64,000 nucleotides of DNA from CAHJXF01 sp038240015 (GCA_038240015.1 JBBSEF010000009.1:11201-75200); one strand, 5' to 3'. Counted from the first letter of the stretch, positions 1-8,925 are shown. Translations and numbers: made by a program. The notes: generated from the letters alone by a model not told the origin.

Positions 1-2
1 AA

Positions 3-347
3 GGTCTTTACGTCTGGCCCTACCGGCTCGTGCTGACCGAAGCGCGCGCGACGTCGCCGCGCCCTGCCGGCACACCTCCAGAATCTCCGGGAGTGTCGCT
101 GGACATTCCGCTTCTGGTGCTGGCTCGTCCTGCATTTGCAGAGTCCGGGCTCAACGCTCTGGATGCGGCTCTGCGTGCACTGATGCAAAACCCGGTCATC
201 GCGTTTCCCGCGGGCCGGGTCCAGGTCATGCTGGACTCACGGCTAGGCATTGCCGACCTCATCGCACTATTTGCGGCGGCCCGCATGCAGCCCAGCCTTG
301 CGCTCGAATTCGTGGCGAGAGCGACGGTCACGAATGCTGACCCGTGA
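3..347 (+). CDS. C-terminal fragment of an unidentified protein (5' end outside window)
   Basis: The frame is open from the first bases of the window to the TGA at 345-347, so this is the 3' end of a longer gene. An internal GTG or CTG near position 30 could serve as a start but the frame continues upstream with sensible residues (LYVWPYRLVL). The visible part has a hydrophobic beta-like start, a Pro/Ser-rich loop (about residues 15-30), then LNALDAALRALMQNPVI, which loosely recalls DUF4255/Pvc16-type phage-tail-like proteins. That resemblance is weak and I do not assign the family. The gene ends 12 bases before the next one. Confidence 0.5.
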   Translation, partial: GLYVWPYRLVLTEARATSPRPAGTPPESPGVSLDIPLLVLARPAFAESGLNALDAALRALMQNPVIAFPAGRVQVMLDSRLGIADLIALFAAARMQPSLALEFVARATVTNADP

Positions 348-358
348 ATTGACGGTCC

Positions 359-706
359 ATGAAATTGTCCGACGCGCGTCGCCATGCGCTGTCGCTTCCC
401 GAAGCGACCGAAGAGCCGCACTTCCATTTCTCTTCGTTTCGCGTGCGAGGAAAAATCTTCGCGACGGTACCGCCCGAAGAGATGTATTTGCATCTGTTCG
501 TCGATGAGGCGACACGCGAGGCCGCGCTCGCGACCGAGGCCGCATTCGTCGAGAAGCTCCTCTGGGGCGGCAAGGTCAGAGGATTGCGCCTGACGCTCGC
601 AACCGCGAAGCCCGCGATCGTCAAGCATCTGCTGGACGAAGCGTGGCGCCACAAGGCGCCGAAGACGCTTGCGAATGCGTTTCACACGTCGAGAGTCGGG
701 AAGTGA
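359..706 (+). CDS. MmcQ/YjbR family protein
   Basis: A 115-residue protein of the MmcQ/YjbR family, small cytoplasmic proteins with a CyaY-like fold, proposed to bind DNA but without an established reaction. Family features seen are the N-terminal LPEATEEPHF segment, the FRVRGKIFATV strand, a LFVDEATREA turn and the C-terminal HLLDEAWRHKAPKTL helix. The length matches the family. The TGA stop overlaps the GTG start of the following membrane protein gene (GTGA), which suggests coupled translation. The function remains unknown; the family call is firm. Confidence 0.85.
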   Translation: MKLSDARRHALSLPEATEEPHFHFSSFRVRGKIFATVPPEEMYLHLFVDEATREAALATEAAFVEKLLWGGKVRGLRLTLATAKPAIVKHLLDEAWRHKAPKTLANAFHTSRVGK

Positions 707-1371
707 CGCAAGCCCGCGCGCCGAATGCCGCCTTGCGCGCATACACGATCGCGATCGCGTCGGTCGGATGGTTCGCGATCGTGTTGCAGTTTGTCCTGTC
801 GCTGCGACTCGCCGCGTCCAACGGCAAGAGCATGGCCGCGGGACTCGCGATCTATCTCGGCTACTTCACGGTCCTAACCAACATCCTCGTTGCGATCGCG
901 CTGACCGCGCCGCTGGCCGCGCCAGAAACGAGAGCCGGCCGATTCTTTGCGCGACCCGGCGTCAACACCGCGATCGCCGCTTACATCGCGGTGGTCGGCA
1001 TCGCGTACTCGCTGCTGCTGCGGCACATCTGGAACCCGCAGGGCTGGCAACTTGGCGCCGACCGTCTGCTGCACGACGCGATGCCGATCCTGTTTCTAGT
1101 CTATTGGTGGGTCGCTACCCCGAAAAGCGGTTTGAGGTTAGCCCATATGCCGGTATGGCTGGTGTATCCGATCGGATACTTCGCGTATTCCATCGCACGT
1201 GGCGCGGCGACCGGCGTGTACGCGTATCCCTTCATCGATGTCTCAACGATCGGCTATGGGCAGGCGATGATCAACGCGCTGCTAGTGCTGGTCGCGTTCG
1301 TGGTGATCGCATCGGCGCTCATCCTGGTTTCAAGACTCGACCGCAACCGAGCCTCCATCGACTATCGCTGA
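703..1371 (+). CDS. Pr6Pr family integral membrane protein
   Basis: A polytopic inner-membrane protein with about six hydrophobic segments. The YLGYFTVLTNILVAIAL region and the later FLVYWWVATPKSGL and VYPIGYFAYSIARG segments are typical of Pr6Pr (FAR-17a/AIG1-like) proteins, whose activity is not known in bacteria. I place the start at the GTG at 703, which overlaps the stop of the MmcQ gene by four bases. A longer in-frame start at 643 exists but lies inside the upstream gene and would add a charged, non-conserved tail. Length is 222 residues, normal for the family. Confidence 0.8.
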   Translation: MTQARAPNAALRAYTIAIASVGWFAIVLQFVLSLRLAASNGKSMAAGLAIYLGYFTVLTNILVAIALTAPLAAPETRAGRFFARPGVNTAIAAYIAVVGIAYSLLLRHIWNPQGWQLGADRLLHDAMPILFLVYWWVATPKSGLRLAHMPVWLVYPIGYFAYSIARGAATGVYAYPFIDVSTIGYGQAMINALLVLVAFVVIASALILVSRLDRNRASIDYR

Positions 1372-1383
1372 CAGGGACAGGCC

Positions 1384-1800
1384 ATGACCACACGCGCTGG
1401 CGGTACCTTCGACGTCAAGTTGTCCGCACAAGAGCTGCACGATGCGGGCGTGGCAACGACGCTATTGGGCATGTCGCGCATGTCCCTGGCCAAGCGCTTT
1501 CACGGCGACCTCGAAGGCACGAGCGTGGGCGAGATGCTCGCGGCAGGAACTGCGACCAAAGGCTCGGCGGGATACGTTGCGATCGAACGCGTCGAGGGAA
1601 CGCTGCATGGACGCAAGGGCTCCTTCGTCCTGCAGCACAGCGGCACGATGAATCGCGGCGCGCCCACGCTTTCGGTGACGGTAGTGCCCGACTCGGGCAC
1701 CGAAGAACTTGCGGGACTCGCGGGAAAGCTCGACATCGACATCGTCGAAAGCAAACACTTCTACACGTTCGATTACACGCTCGACGAAAACAACGCTTGA
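1384..1800 (+). CDS. DUF3224 domain protein
   Basis: A 138-residue protein that matches the DUF3224 family, small beta-rich proteins of unknown function. Seen features are the opening GTFDVKLSAQEL strand, KRFHGDLEGTSVGEML, a central YVAIERVEGTLHGRKGSFVL block and the LQHSGTMNRGAPTLSVTVVPDSGT block. No signal peptide is seen. It starts 12 bases after the Pr6Pr gene and is followed closely by the DUF3052 gene, so the five genes from 3 to 2220 could be one transcript. Confidence 0.85.
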   Translation: MTTRAGGTFDVKLSAQELHDAGVATTLLGMSRMSLAKRFHGDLEGTSVGEMLAAGTATKGSAGYVAIERVEGTLHGRKGSFVLQHSGTMNRGAPTLSVTVVPDSGTEELAGLAGKLDIDIVESKHFYTFDYTLDENNA

Positions 1801-1815
1801 ACGAAGCCGCATGAC

Positions 1816-2220
1816 ATGGCCGGTCATTCGGGGACGCCGCTCGCGAAGAAACTCGGCATCGCCGCAGGCGCTCGTGTCGTGGCGATCGATGAGCCGCGGA
1901 CCTATGGCGCCTTGCTCGAGCCGTTGCCCGCATCGGTGCGCTTCGACACCGCAGTCGACGACGCAACCGATCTGGTGCATCTCTTCGTCAAGCAGCGGTC
2001 CGTGCTCGAAACCGCATTGACGAGCTATCGCAAGACGCTCGCGCCGCACGCGGTCGTATGGGTGTCGTGGCCCAAGAAGGCTTCGAAGGTCGTCACCGAC
2101 ATCACCGAGAACGTGATTCGCGAAATCGCGCTGCCGCTCGGCTTCGTCGACGTAAAGGTATGCGCGATAGACGAGGTGTGGTCGGGCCTGAAGCTTGTAG
2201 TTCGCAAGTCATTGCGCTGA
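1816..2220 (+). CDS. DUF3052 family protein
   Basis: A 134-residue cytoplasmic protein of the DUF3052 family. Characteristic stretches are GTPLAKKLGI at the N-terminus, DLVHLFVKQRSVLE in the middle, VVWVSWPKKASKV, and the C-terminal CAIDEVWSGLKLV. The biochemical role is unknown. It lies 15 bases downstream of the DUF3224 gene and 66 bases before ilvE, in the same direction. The ATG at 1816 gives the normal family N-terminus. Confidence 0.85.
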   Translation: MAGHSGTPLAKKLGIAAGARVVAIDEPRTYGALLEPLPASVRFDTAVDDATDLVHLFVKQRSVLETALTSYRKTLAPHAVVWVSWPKKASKVVTDITENVIREIALPLGFVDVKVCAIDEVWSGLKLVVRKSLR

Positions 2221-2286
2221 TCGTGCCGGGCCTTTTCGCACATAGGTAAAATGCTCGGCTCACCCACGCACGCTGGAGACCACATC

Positions 2287-3273
2287 ATGTCCATGGACGA
2301 CCGCGACGGCTTCATCTGGAAAGACGGCAAGCTCGTCGATTGGCGCGACGCGACCATCCACGTGCTCACGCACACCCTGCACTACGGCATGGGCGTGTTC
2401 GAAGGCGTGCGCGCCTACAAGCAGGCTGACGGATCGACCGCGATCTTTCGTCTCGACGATCACACCAAGCGTCTATTGAACAGCGCCAAGATCTTCCAGA
2501 TGAAGATCCCGTTCGATCACAAGACGCTCGCTGAAGCGCAGAAAGAAGTCGTGCGCGTCAACCAGCTCGAGAGTGCCTACATCCGCCCGCTCGTCTGGAT
2601 CGGCTCCGAGAAACTGGGCGTGGCCGCCAAGGGCAACACGATTCACGTCGCGATTGCAGCGTGGCCGTGGGGCGCGTATCTGGGCGAAGACGGGATCACA
2701 AAAGGCATCCGTGTGAAGACGTCGTCGTTCACGCACCATCACTCCAACATCACGATGTGCAAGGCCAAGGCGGTGGGCAACTACACCGTGTCGATCCTCT
2801 CGAACCAGGAAGCGACCAACGACGGCTACGAAGAAGCGATGCTGCTCGATCCCGAAGGCTACGTGTGTCAGGGCTCGGGCGAGAACGTGTTTCTGGTGAT
2901 CGACGGCAAGCTCTTCACGCCCGATCTCTCGGGCGGTGCGCTCGACGGCATCACGCGCCAGACCGTGATGACGCTCGCCAACGAGTTCGGCATTCCGGTG
3001 GCGGAGAAACGCATAACGCGCGACGAGTTCTACATCGCCGACGAAGCCTTCTTCACCGGCACCGCGGCCGAGGTCACGCCGATACGCGAACTCGACGGCC
3101 GGCCGATCGGCGAGGGTGCGCGTGGCCCGATCACCGAGAAATTGCAGAGCGCATTCTTCGACATCGTCAACGGAAAGAATCCGAAATACGCCTCGTGGCT
3201 CACCAAGGTCGATGAGCCCAAGGCGCGAGTCGATGTGCGAGAGCCGACGCCGCTGCGCAAGACCGGATCATGA
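2287..3273 (+). CDS. ilvE: Branched-chain amino acid aminotransferase
   Basis: Class IV PLP-dependent aminotransferase that makes valine, leucine and isoleucine from their 2-oxo acids with glutamate as amino donor; cytoplasmic. Motifs seen are the LHYGMGVFEGVRAY entry segment, IRPLVWIGSEKLG, the PLP-lysine region KAKAVGNYTVSIL, and GYVCQGSGENVFLV. I choose the ATG at 2287 (MSMDDRDGF) because it follows a GGAGA ribosome site at 2274-2278; an in-frame ATG at 2251 would precede that site. Length is 328 residues. Its last four bases (ATGA) overlap the start of the zinc-finger gene. The order ilvE, zinc-finger gene, waaF is familiar from Burkholderiales. Confidence 0.97.
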   Translation: MSMDDRDGFIWKDGKLVDWRDATIHVLTHTLHYGMGVFEGVRAYKQADGSTAIFRLDDHTKRLLNSAKIFQMKIPFDHKTLAEAQKEVVRVNQLESAYIRPLVWIGSEKLGVAAKGNTIHVAIAAWPWGAYLGEDGITKGIRVKTSSFTHHHSNITMCKAKAVGNYTVSILSNQEATNDGYEEAMLLDPEGYVCQGSGENVFLVIDGKLFTPDLSGGALDGITRQTVMTLANEFGIPVAEKRITRDEFYIADEAFFTGTAAEVTPIRELDGRPIGEGARGPITEKLQSAFFDIVNGKNPKYASWLTKVDEPKARVDVREPTPLRKTGS

Positions 3274-3476
3274 GCGCGACCGCATCGACCTCGAACACGT
3301 CGCACATCGAACTCGAAGGCAAGGACCTGCCGGCTTTTTGCCCGAACCCGAAGATGGCGCTGTGGAACCATCATCCGCGCATCTACCTCGATGTCGCGCC
3401 CACGGGTGAAGCGATGTGTCCGTATTGCGGCACGCGCTATCGATTGAAGCCGGGCAGCGTGGTTCGCGCGCATTGA
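3270..3476 (+). CDS. CHCC-type zinc-finger domain protein
   Basis: A 68-residue protein with the pattern FCPNP ... HHPRIYLDV ... MCPYCGTRYRL: one Cys, then a His in the HHPR region, then CPYC, as in the zf-CHCC family related to mitochondrial complex I subunit NDUFS6. It probably binds one zinc. The exact role in bacteria is unclear. It overlaps ilvE by four bases (ATGA) and is followed by waaF after 37 bases. Confidence 0.88.
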   Translation: MSATASTSNTSHIELEGKDLPAFCPNPKMALWNHHPRIYLDVAPTGEAMCPYCGTRYRLKPGSVVRAH

Positions 3477-3513
3477 TGCCCGCATTGAAGCGCTGAGTGA
3501 ACGCCATCGGGTC

Positions 3514-4680
3514 ATGAAGACCCTCGTCGTCGCACCCAACTGGATCGGCGACGCCTTGATGGCGCAGCCGCTCCTGACGCTGCTCAAGCGCGACGATCCA
3601 GCCCAATGCATGGTTGCGCTCGCGCCGCGTTGGGTCGCCCCTGCGCTGGCCGCAATGCCCGAGGTCGACGACGTGATCGCCACCGATCTCGCGCACGGCG
3701 CGCTGCAATGGTCGGCGCGACGCGCGCTTGCGAAGGACATCGCGGCACAAGAGTTCGATCGCGTCTTTATTCTTCCCAACAGTTTCAAGTCGGCGCTGAT
3801 CCCGTGGCTTGCGCACATTCCGGAACGCATCGGCTATCGCGGCGAAGCGCGTTACGCGCTGGTCAATCGGCGTGCAGCAGGTCCCGATGCATCGCACGCG
3901 ATGAGCGCGCGCTATGCGGCGCTTGCGGGTAGGGTGGGCGTCGCGTCGCCGATGCAGTTGCCAACGCCGCGTCTGGTGGTCGATGAGGCTGCGATCGCGG
4001 CCACGCGCGCGCGCTTCGGACTCGATCGCGCGAACGAGATGATCGCGCTATGTCCCGGCGCCGAGTACGGTCCCGCCAAGCGCTGGCCTGCGCAGCATTT
4101 CGCATCGCTCGCACGATCGCTGCTCGCGCAACGGCACGATGCGCATGTCCTGCTGCTTGGCGGCAAGGGTGATCGCGCGATCGCAGACGACATCGTGGCG
4201 ATGGTCATCGGTGGAAATGCGTCGGCAAGCACGTCAGAGCGTGCATCGTCGAGTGCGTCGTCACCGCTGTCGTCCCGCCTGCACAACCTCGCGGGCGCGA
4301 CCGATCTCGGCGAAGCGATCGCACTGATCGCGTCGTCGGCCGAGGTCGTCAGCAACGACTCGGGTTTGATGCACGTCGCCGCCGCGCTGTCGCGCCCGCA
4401 GGTCGCCATTTTCGGTTCGAGCGATCCGCGGCATACGCCGCCGCTGTCGCCGGCGGCGAAGACCTTGTGGCTGCATCTGGATTGCAGCCCCTGCCTCGAG
4501 CGGACGTGTCCGTTGGGACACCTCAATTGCCTGGTCGAGATCACGCCCCGGCGCGTGCTCGATTCGATGCAGAATGGCGCGCCGCTTCACCCACCGATCG
4601 ACGCGTCGATCTATGCACCGATTGACGCGCAGATCCACTCCCCGACCCCATCGCGCATTCACCCATCAGCGCGCACATAG
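3514..4680 (+). CDS. waaF: Lipopolysaccharide heptosyltransferase II
   Basis: GT-B fold glycosyltransferase (GT9) that adds the second L-glycero-D-manno-heptose to the LPS inner core at the cytoplasmic face of the inner membrane. Seen are the N-terminal VVAPNWIGDALMAQPLL, the central LCPGAEYGPAKRWP nucleotide-sugar motif, and the C-terminal VSNDSGLMHVAAAL and FGSSDPRHTPP segments. At 388 residues it is longer than usual. There is a Ser-rich insertion around 4230-4275 and a C-terminal tail with the near repeat PIDASIYAPIDAQIH, both looking like short in-frame duplications. The next gene begins 20 bases downstream. Confidence 0.95.
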   Translation: MKTLVVAPNWIGDALMAQPLLTLLKRDDPAQCMVALAPRWVAPALAAMPEVDDVIATDLAHGALQWSARRALAKDIAAQEFDRVFILPNSFKSALIPWLAHIPERIGYRGEARYALVNRRAAGPDASHAMSARYAALAGRVGVASPMQLPTPRLVVDEAAIAATRARFGLDRANEMIALCPGAEYGPAKRWPAQHFASLARSLLAQRHDAHVLLLGGKGDRAIADDIVAMVIGGNASASTSERASSSASSPLSSRLHNLAGATDLGEAIALIASSAEVVSNDSGLMHVAAALSRPQVAIFGSSDPRHTPPLSPAAKTLWLHLDCSPCLERTCPLGHLNCLVEITPRRVLDSMQNGAPLHPPIDASIYAPIDAQIHSPTPSRIHPSART

Positions 4681-4699
4681 CAAGCTGCGTCCGCACACC

Positions 4700-5170
4700 A
4701 TGGCCAAACTCAAGAGCCTTTATGCCACGCCCGAAACCGTCGAGCAGGCGTTCTACGACGCCCTCGAGGCGGGCGATACGGACGCGTTGATGAGCGTGTG
4801 GTCCGATGAAGACGAGATCGTGTGCATCCATCCCGGCGGCCCGCGGCTGGTCGGCCCCCTTGCGATTGCGGCCTCGTGGCGCGAGATCCTTTCGAACGGG
4901 CCGATCAGTGTGCGGCCTTCCGATCCGCAAGTCCTTCAGGGCTCGCTGGTGTCGGTGCACAGCGTGCTGTCGCGCGTGCTGGCGCTGGTGCGAACCGAAG
5001 GCATGCCGGCCGGAATGCCGCAGTCCGCGCAGGCGATGGCCGTGAACATCCTTGTCACGCATGTGTTCTTCAAGGGCGCACAGGGATGGCGTCTGGTGCT
5101 GCATCACGCATCGGTCACACCGCAGGACGCCGTCTCCGGAACGGCGCCGACCTCAGAGACGTTGCATTGA
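4700..5170 (+). CDS. SnoaL-like / NTF2-fold protein
   Basis: A 156-residue protein with an NTF2-like fold: an N-terminal helix (VEQAFYDALEAGDTDALMSVW), then IVCIHPGGPRLVG, typical of SnoaL-like proteins found beside waaF in Burkholderiales, and the closing KGAQGWRLVLHHASV strand. No catalytic residues can be assigned, so it may bind a ligand or be a small enzyme. The start at 4700 (MAKLKSLYATPE) is the family N-terminus; an upstream in-frame start at 4574 would lie within waaF. The stop overlaps the TTG start of the next gene. Confidence 0.8.
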   Translation: MAKLKSLYATPETVEQAFYDALEAGDTDALMSVWSDEDEIVCIHPGGPRLVGPLAIAASWREILSNGPISVRPSDPQVLQGSLVSVHSVLSRVLALVRTEGMPAGMPQSAQAMAVNILVTHVFFKGAQGWRLVLHHASVTPQDAVSGTAPTSETLH

Positions 5171-6261
5171 CTTGGCGAGCGCACGCGACGGAGGACGCCT
5201 ATCGAGCGCCCTGGTGGTTGCGCGGCGCTCATCTGCAAACCATCGTGCCCGCGCTCTTCGCGAGGCGCTCCGATGTTCGCTATTCGCGCGAGCGCTGGGA
5301 TACCCCCGATGGCGACTTCGTCGACGTCGATCGGCTCGTATCCCGGGCGCAATCGCCGTCGCAGTTCCGTTCGGGGCCGCGCCCGAGTCACTATGCCCCG
5401 CCCGTGCTGGTGGTATTCCATGGGCTCGAAGGCAGCGCCGACAGCCGCTACGTGCGCGGCTTGATGGCCGCGGCGCAAGAACTCGGCTGGGACGGTATCG
5501 CGCCGCACTTTCGCGGCTGCGGCGGTTCGGCCAATCGCCTGCCGCGCTTCTATCACTCGGGCGATAGCGGCGAAGTCGATTGGGTGTTGAAGCGTGTGGC
5601 CGCCGAACGCAGATCAATGCGCGCATCAACGCGCACATCGACACCGTCACGCGACGCCCCGATATGCGCGGTCGGCATCTCGCTCGGCGGCAACATGCTG
5701 CTGAAGTGGCTCGGTGAGCGCGGCGCATCGGCACGCGAGATCGTCGCCGGTGCGGCGGCGATCTCGGCGCCGATGGATCTCGTGGCCAGCGGCGCCGCGC
5801 TCGGACGCGGCTTCACCCGAATCTATGCGCGCGTGTTCCTTCGTACCTTGAAAGCCAAGAGCCGCGCGAAGCTCGCTCGCTATCCAGACCTATTCGATCG
5901 CGCGCGCATGGAAGCCTCGCGCGACCTGCACGACTTCGACGACGTGGTGACGGGGCCGCTGCACGGCTTTCGCGATGCCGACGACTACTGGACGCGCGCA
6001 TCTAGCAAGCCGCTTCTCAAGCAGATCGCCGTGCCGACCCTGATCCTCAACGCGAAGAACGATCCCTTCCTGCCCGCCTTTGCATTGCCGACGCGCGACC
6101 AGGTCTCTTCGCAAGTCACGCTCGAATTCCCCGACGAAGGCGGACATGTGGGCTTCATGCATGCGGGGCGCGAGGCACACGAATGGATGCCGCGACGCGT
6201 GTTGCGGTTTCTCGCGTCGCAGGTCGAGCGCGGCACACCCGAGGCGCAATGCCTCGAGTGA
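5167..6261 (+). CDS. YheT-type alpha/beta hydrolase
   Basis: A 364-residue hydrolase of the YheT / COG0429 group. Seen are the group's opening PWWLRGAHLQTIVPAL, the oxyanion region VVFHGLEGSADSRY, RGCGGSANRLPRFYHSGDSGE, the nucleophile elbow GISLGGNML, and late Asp and His in NDPFLP and EGGHVGF. Such enzymes act on esters or lipids; the substrate is not evident. I use the TTG at 5167 because it overlaps the previous stop and gives the conserved N-terminus. Around 5610-5645 a short Arg/Ser/Thr-rich repeat is inserted before the nucleophile strand. Confidence 0.88.
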   Translation: MTWRAHATEDAYRAPWWLRGAHLQTIVPALFARRSDVRYSRERWDTPDGDFVDVDRLVSRAQSPSQFRSGPRPSHYAPPVLVVFHGLEGSADSRYVRGLMAAAQELGWDGIAPHFRGCGGSANRLPRFYHSGDSGEVDWVLKRVAAERRSMRASTRTSTPSRDAPICAVGISLGGNMLLKWLGERGASAREIVAGAAAISAPMDLVASGAALGRGFTRIYARVFLRTLKAKSRAKLARYPDLFDRARMEASRDLHDFDDVVTGPLHGFRDADDYWTRASSKPLLKQIAVPTLILNAKNDPFLPAFALPTRDQVSSQVTLEFPDEGGHVGFMHAGREAHEWMPRRVLRFLASQVERGTPEAQCLE

Positions 6262-6277
6262 GGTGTTGCGTTTCTTC

Positions 6278-7534
6278 TTAGCTTGCGCTGCGCCGGCGCC
6301 ACCCCACCAGTGACGCGACACCCAGGCCGAGCAGTGCAAGCGTCGATGGTTCCGGCACATTCTGGAACACGGCGATGCATCCGTTCACGCAGAAAAGGTT
6401 GCCGGCGTTGGCGCCGAAGGGTACGAACACTTCGCCCGAGATCGGGTCGACCGATACCGAGTGATCGTTGGGCGTCGTCGCGATGCTTTGAAGAAACAGG
6501 TCCGAGGCGGCATCGACGATTCCAAGGATCGGGCCGCTCGGGTCGAAGCGGGCCGCGAGAAACCAGCGGTTGCTGGTGGGGTCGTACCAGACCTGGTCGT
6601 CTCCGCTCACCTGCGTGATCGACTTGACGAACACCGCGTTGCCGGTTTTCGTCGGGTCGAGGATGATCGACTGCCCCGCATTGCCGCAGCCGACCATCAG
6701 TTGCCCGTTCGACGCGGCGGCAAGGCCGGTCGGCGCGCAACTCGATATGCCGAACGAGGCGAAGTCGATCGTGCGCAGCACGGCGCCCGTCGCAGGATCG
6801 ATTTCGACAACCCCGCCGGGGTTGCTGGCATCGTTACCGATCTGCACGATGGAAAGATAAAACTTGTGCGTGACGGCGTCGTAGTCGGAGGCCTCGATGC
6901 CGGCGCCCGCGATCGGCGTGTTGTTCGTTCCATCGAACGTGATTTTCTTGATGACTTGACCCTGCGTCGGCGACCCCGGCTTGGTATCGATCAACGACGC
7001 GAAGGCCGCGCCCGGCGCGGCGTTGTTCGCCGCGAGGATACGGTTGGTGTTCGGGTCGAACGACATCTCATCCACGCGATTCTGATCCGGCGTACCGGTG
7101 GCCAGCGTCAGAAACTGCGGATTGTTGTTGGGCGCGGCGATGGTGAAACCCAGCAGCGTGCTCGGCCCGTTCCCCGCGTAGACCTGATGCTGGCCCGGCA
7201 AATTGATGACCTGGACGCCATCCGGCCCGGACGTGTCGTTGCTCGCCTGTTGGCCACTGAACAAGTGGCCGCTGCCGCCGATTCGGCCAACGAACGTATT
7301 CGTCACGGCCGAGAAAATATCGACCGAAGCATTCGAGCGATCGGCAAGGTAGTCGAGCTGCGTCAACGGATCGAAATAGCTGATGTCGTAGGTGACGAAT
7401 TTGCCGCCGGCCGTGTTGTCGGCGCTTGCCGGGACGGCGATAAGGGTCTTCAGGACATAGGCGGCAGTCGCGGCAGCCGGTGCGACTGCGATACCGAATG
7501 CCACGAGCCCGAGTGATAACGATCTGAGTCTCAT
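6278..7534 (-). CDS. PEP-CTERM sorting domain protein
   Basis: A 418-residue exported protein. The N-terminus (MRLRSLSLGLVAFGIAVAP, then Ala-rich) is a signal peptide. The body is beta-propeller-like, with repeated NNRILA- and ISGEVFVPFG-type strands. The C-terminus is VPEPSTLALLGLGVASL followed by WRRR, a textbook PEP-CTERM tripartite signal for exosortase processing. The start at 7534 is chosen because GAGGAGC lies seven bases upstream on this strand. A longer ORF to 7624 has no signal peptide. Its function is unknown; PEP-CTERM proteins are usually linked to exopolysaccharide and biofilm. No exosortase gene is in the window. Confidence 0.9.
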   Translation of the reverse strand: MRLRSLSLGLVAFGIAVAPAAATAAYVLKTLIAVPASADNTAGGKFVTYDISYFDPLTQLDYLADRSNASVDIFSAVTNTFVGRIGGSGHLFSGQQASNDTSGPDGVQVINLPGQHQVYAGNGPSTLLGFTIAAPNNNPQFLTLATGTPDQNRVDEMSFDPNTNRILAANNAAPGAAFASLIDTKPGSPTQGQVIKKITFDGTNNTPIAGAGIEASDYDAVTHKFYLSIVQIGNDASNPGGVVEIDPATGAVLRTIDFASFGISSCAPTGLAAASNGQLMVGCGNAGQSIILDPTKTGNAVFVKSITQVSGDDQVWYDPTSNRWFLAARFDPSGPILGIVDAASDLFLQSIATTPNDHSVSVDPISGEVFVPFGANAGNLFCVNGCIAVFQNVPEPSTLALLGLGVASLVGWRRRSAS

Positions 7535-7773
7535 GTGCTTGCTCCTCGAATTGGTTTTGACCGACGCTCGGAATTTCGGGCGAGGATTGCCACAAGCAAT
7601 TTTCGTGCAAGAACGAATATTCAAGGCGTTACGCCAACACGACAGGCAAACATGTAAACAATGTCGACACGACCGAAGAGTCGAAGCGCTTTGTTCGCGC
7701 CGCCGCCAAGCGTAAGCTCACTCCCCGCTCGATCACCGCTTCATCGACCGCACAAGCCACCAGAGGACAACGC

Positions 7774-8469
7774 ATGGACGAACTGGTCAAGCAGGCGCTC
7801 GCCAAATGGCCCCATGTTCCCGATTGCACCGGATGGCTTGAGCTCGATGCGCGAGGACGCTGGCGTATCGGCGAAGCCTCCGCGGGGCCGAGGCAGCCGA
7901 TCACGAACGCCGCAATGATCGCGTTCATCAATCGCAATTACATCGCGGCCGATCGCTGCTGGTATTTTCAGAACGGCCCGCAGCGCGTGTTCGTCGAACT
8001 CGAATACACGCCCTTCGTGTGGCGGCTGGTGCCGCTCCAAGCGGGCGCGTGGACCTTGGTCACGCATACCGGCGTGTCGGCCGTACCGTGGGCGATCTGG
8101 CTCGACGACGCGGGACGTTTTGTGATCGAGGCGAAATCGGATGGAGGTGAGCATCGGGTCGGCGTGGTCCACGATCACGACACGGCGCTGATCGCCGATC
8201 GGCTGCGCGGCGAGACGGGCGATGCGCTCGATGACGACGGGATGGCGGAACTGACGACGACGCGGACGACGACGCGGACGACGAGCCACGAGATCGCCGC
8301 GTCAAACGCCGTCGCGACTACGCTTGTGAAACTGCATTGGGTCACATCGAGCAGCACACCGCTCGAACTTCCCCTGCATCGGATCGCGGCCGATGCCGTG
8401 CCGGCGCGCTTCGAGTTCGAGCCCCGACCGTCGATGGTCGTGCGCATCGATGTCGATACGCGGCGGTGA
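7774..8469 (+). CDS. Conserved hypothetical protein (DUF2946-like N-terminus)
   Basis: A 231-residue cytoplasmic protein that I recognise only as a Burkholderiales-type conserved hypothetical. It begins MDELVKQALAKWPHVPDCTG and has the WYFQNGPQRVFVELEYTPFVW block. Database names for such proteins often use DUF2946, but I am not certain. An AGAGGA ribosome site precedes the ATG. Residues about 159-170 are a low-complexity Thr/Arg repeat (TTTRTTTRTTS) encoded by acgacgcgg-type repeats at 8251-8285, which looks like replication slippage between two domains. Confidence 0.7.
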   Translation: MDELVKQALAKWPHVPDCTGWLELDARGRWRIGEASAGPRQPITNAAMIAFINRNYIAADRCWYFQNGPQRVFVELEYTPFVWRLVPLQAGAWTLVTHTGVSAVPWAIWLDDAGRFVIEAKSDGGEHRVGVVHDHDTALIADRLRGETGDALDDDGMAELTTTRTTTRTTSHEIAASNAVATTLVKLHWVTSSSTPLELPLHRIAADAVPARFEFEPRPSMVVRIDVDTRR

Positions 8470-8490
8470 GGAGGCGACTATCCGGTTGCC

Positions 8491-8925
8491 TCAGGCAACC
8501 GGATCACGCACATCCAGAAACGAGAACTTTCTGAAATCCCTGTCGTGGGTATAGAGCCTGACCACGCCATGCTGACTCAGCAGCGCAGCCAGGTGCGCAT
8601 CCGGAACCAGGTTGCCCTTTGTGGGTACATCTTTCGTCACCAGGCGGTAGATGTCCCAGAACCCTGCTTCCTCGCCAATCACGCGGCATGTCGGCGTAGC
8701 CAACAAGGCCTCGACATTGCGAGCGGCGTCTTGGTGGGCAAGCGGTCGATTGAAAATTGTCGGATGAGTGGCCATCCGCATATAGCTCATCAAGGTGACC
8801 CAAGCGAGGCAGAAGACTTCTCGGCCGCTGACGCATCCATGCAGGAAGTCCGCAGCCTTCTCATGCAGCGGGCTGCCTTTGTCCGATGCGTAGAGCAGGA
8901 TATTGACGTCGATGCCGAAGCTCAT
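8491..8925 (-). CDS. vapC: PIN-domain toxin (VapC-type ribonuclease)
   Basis: A 144-residue PIN domain, the RNase toxin of type II VapBC systems. Acidic metal-binding residues are visible in GIDVNILLYA near the N-terminus, in LVPDAHLAALL and in LYTHDRDF near the C-terminus. The length is typical. Its ATG overlaps the stop of the antitoxin gene by four bases (ATGA), so the two are co-translated. The RNA target cannot be told from sequence. Confidence 0.9.
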   Translation of the reverse strand: MSFGIDVNILLYASDKGSPLHEKAADFLHGCVSGREVFCLAWVTLMSYMRMATHPTIFNRPLAHQDAARNVEALLATPTCRVIGEEAGFWDIYRLVTKDVPTKGNLVPDAHLAALLSQHGVVRLYTHDRDFRKFSFLDVRDPVA

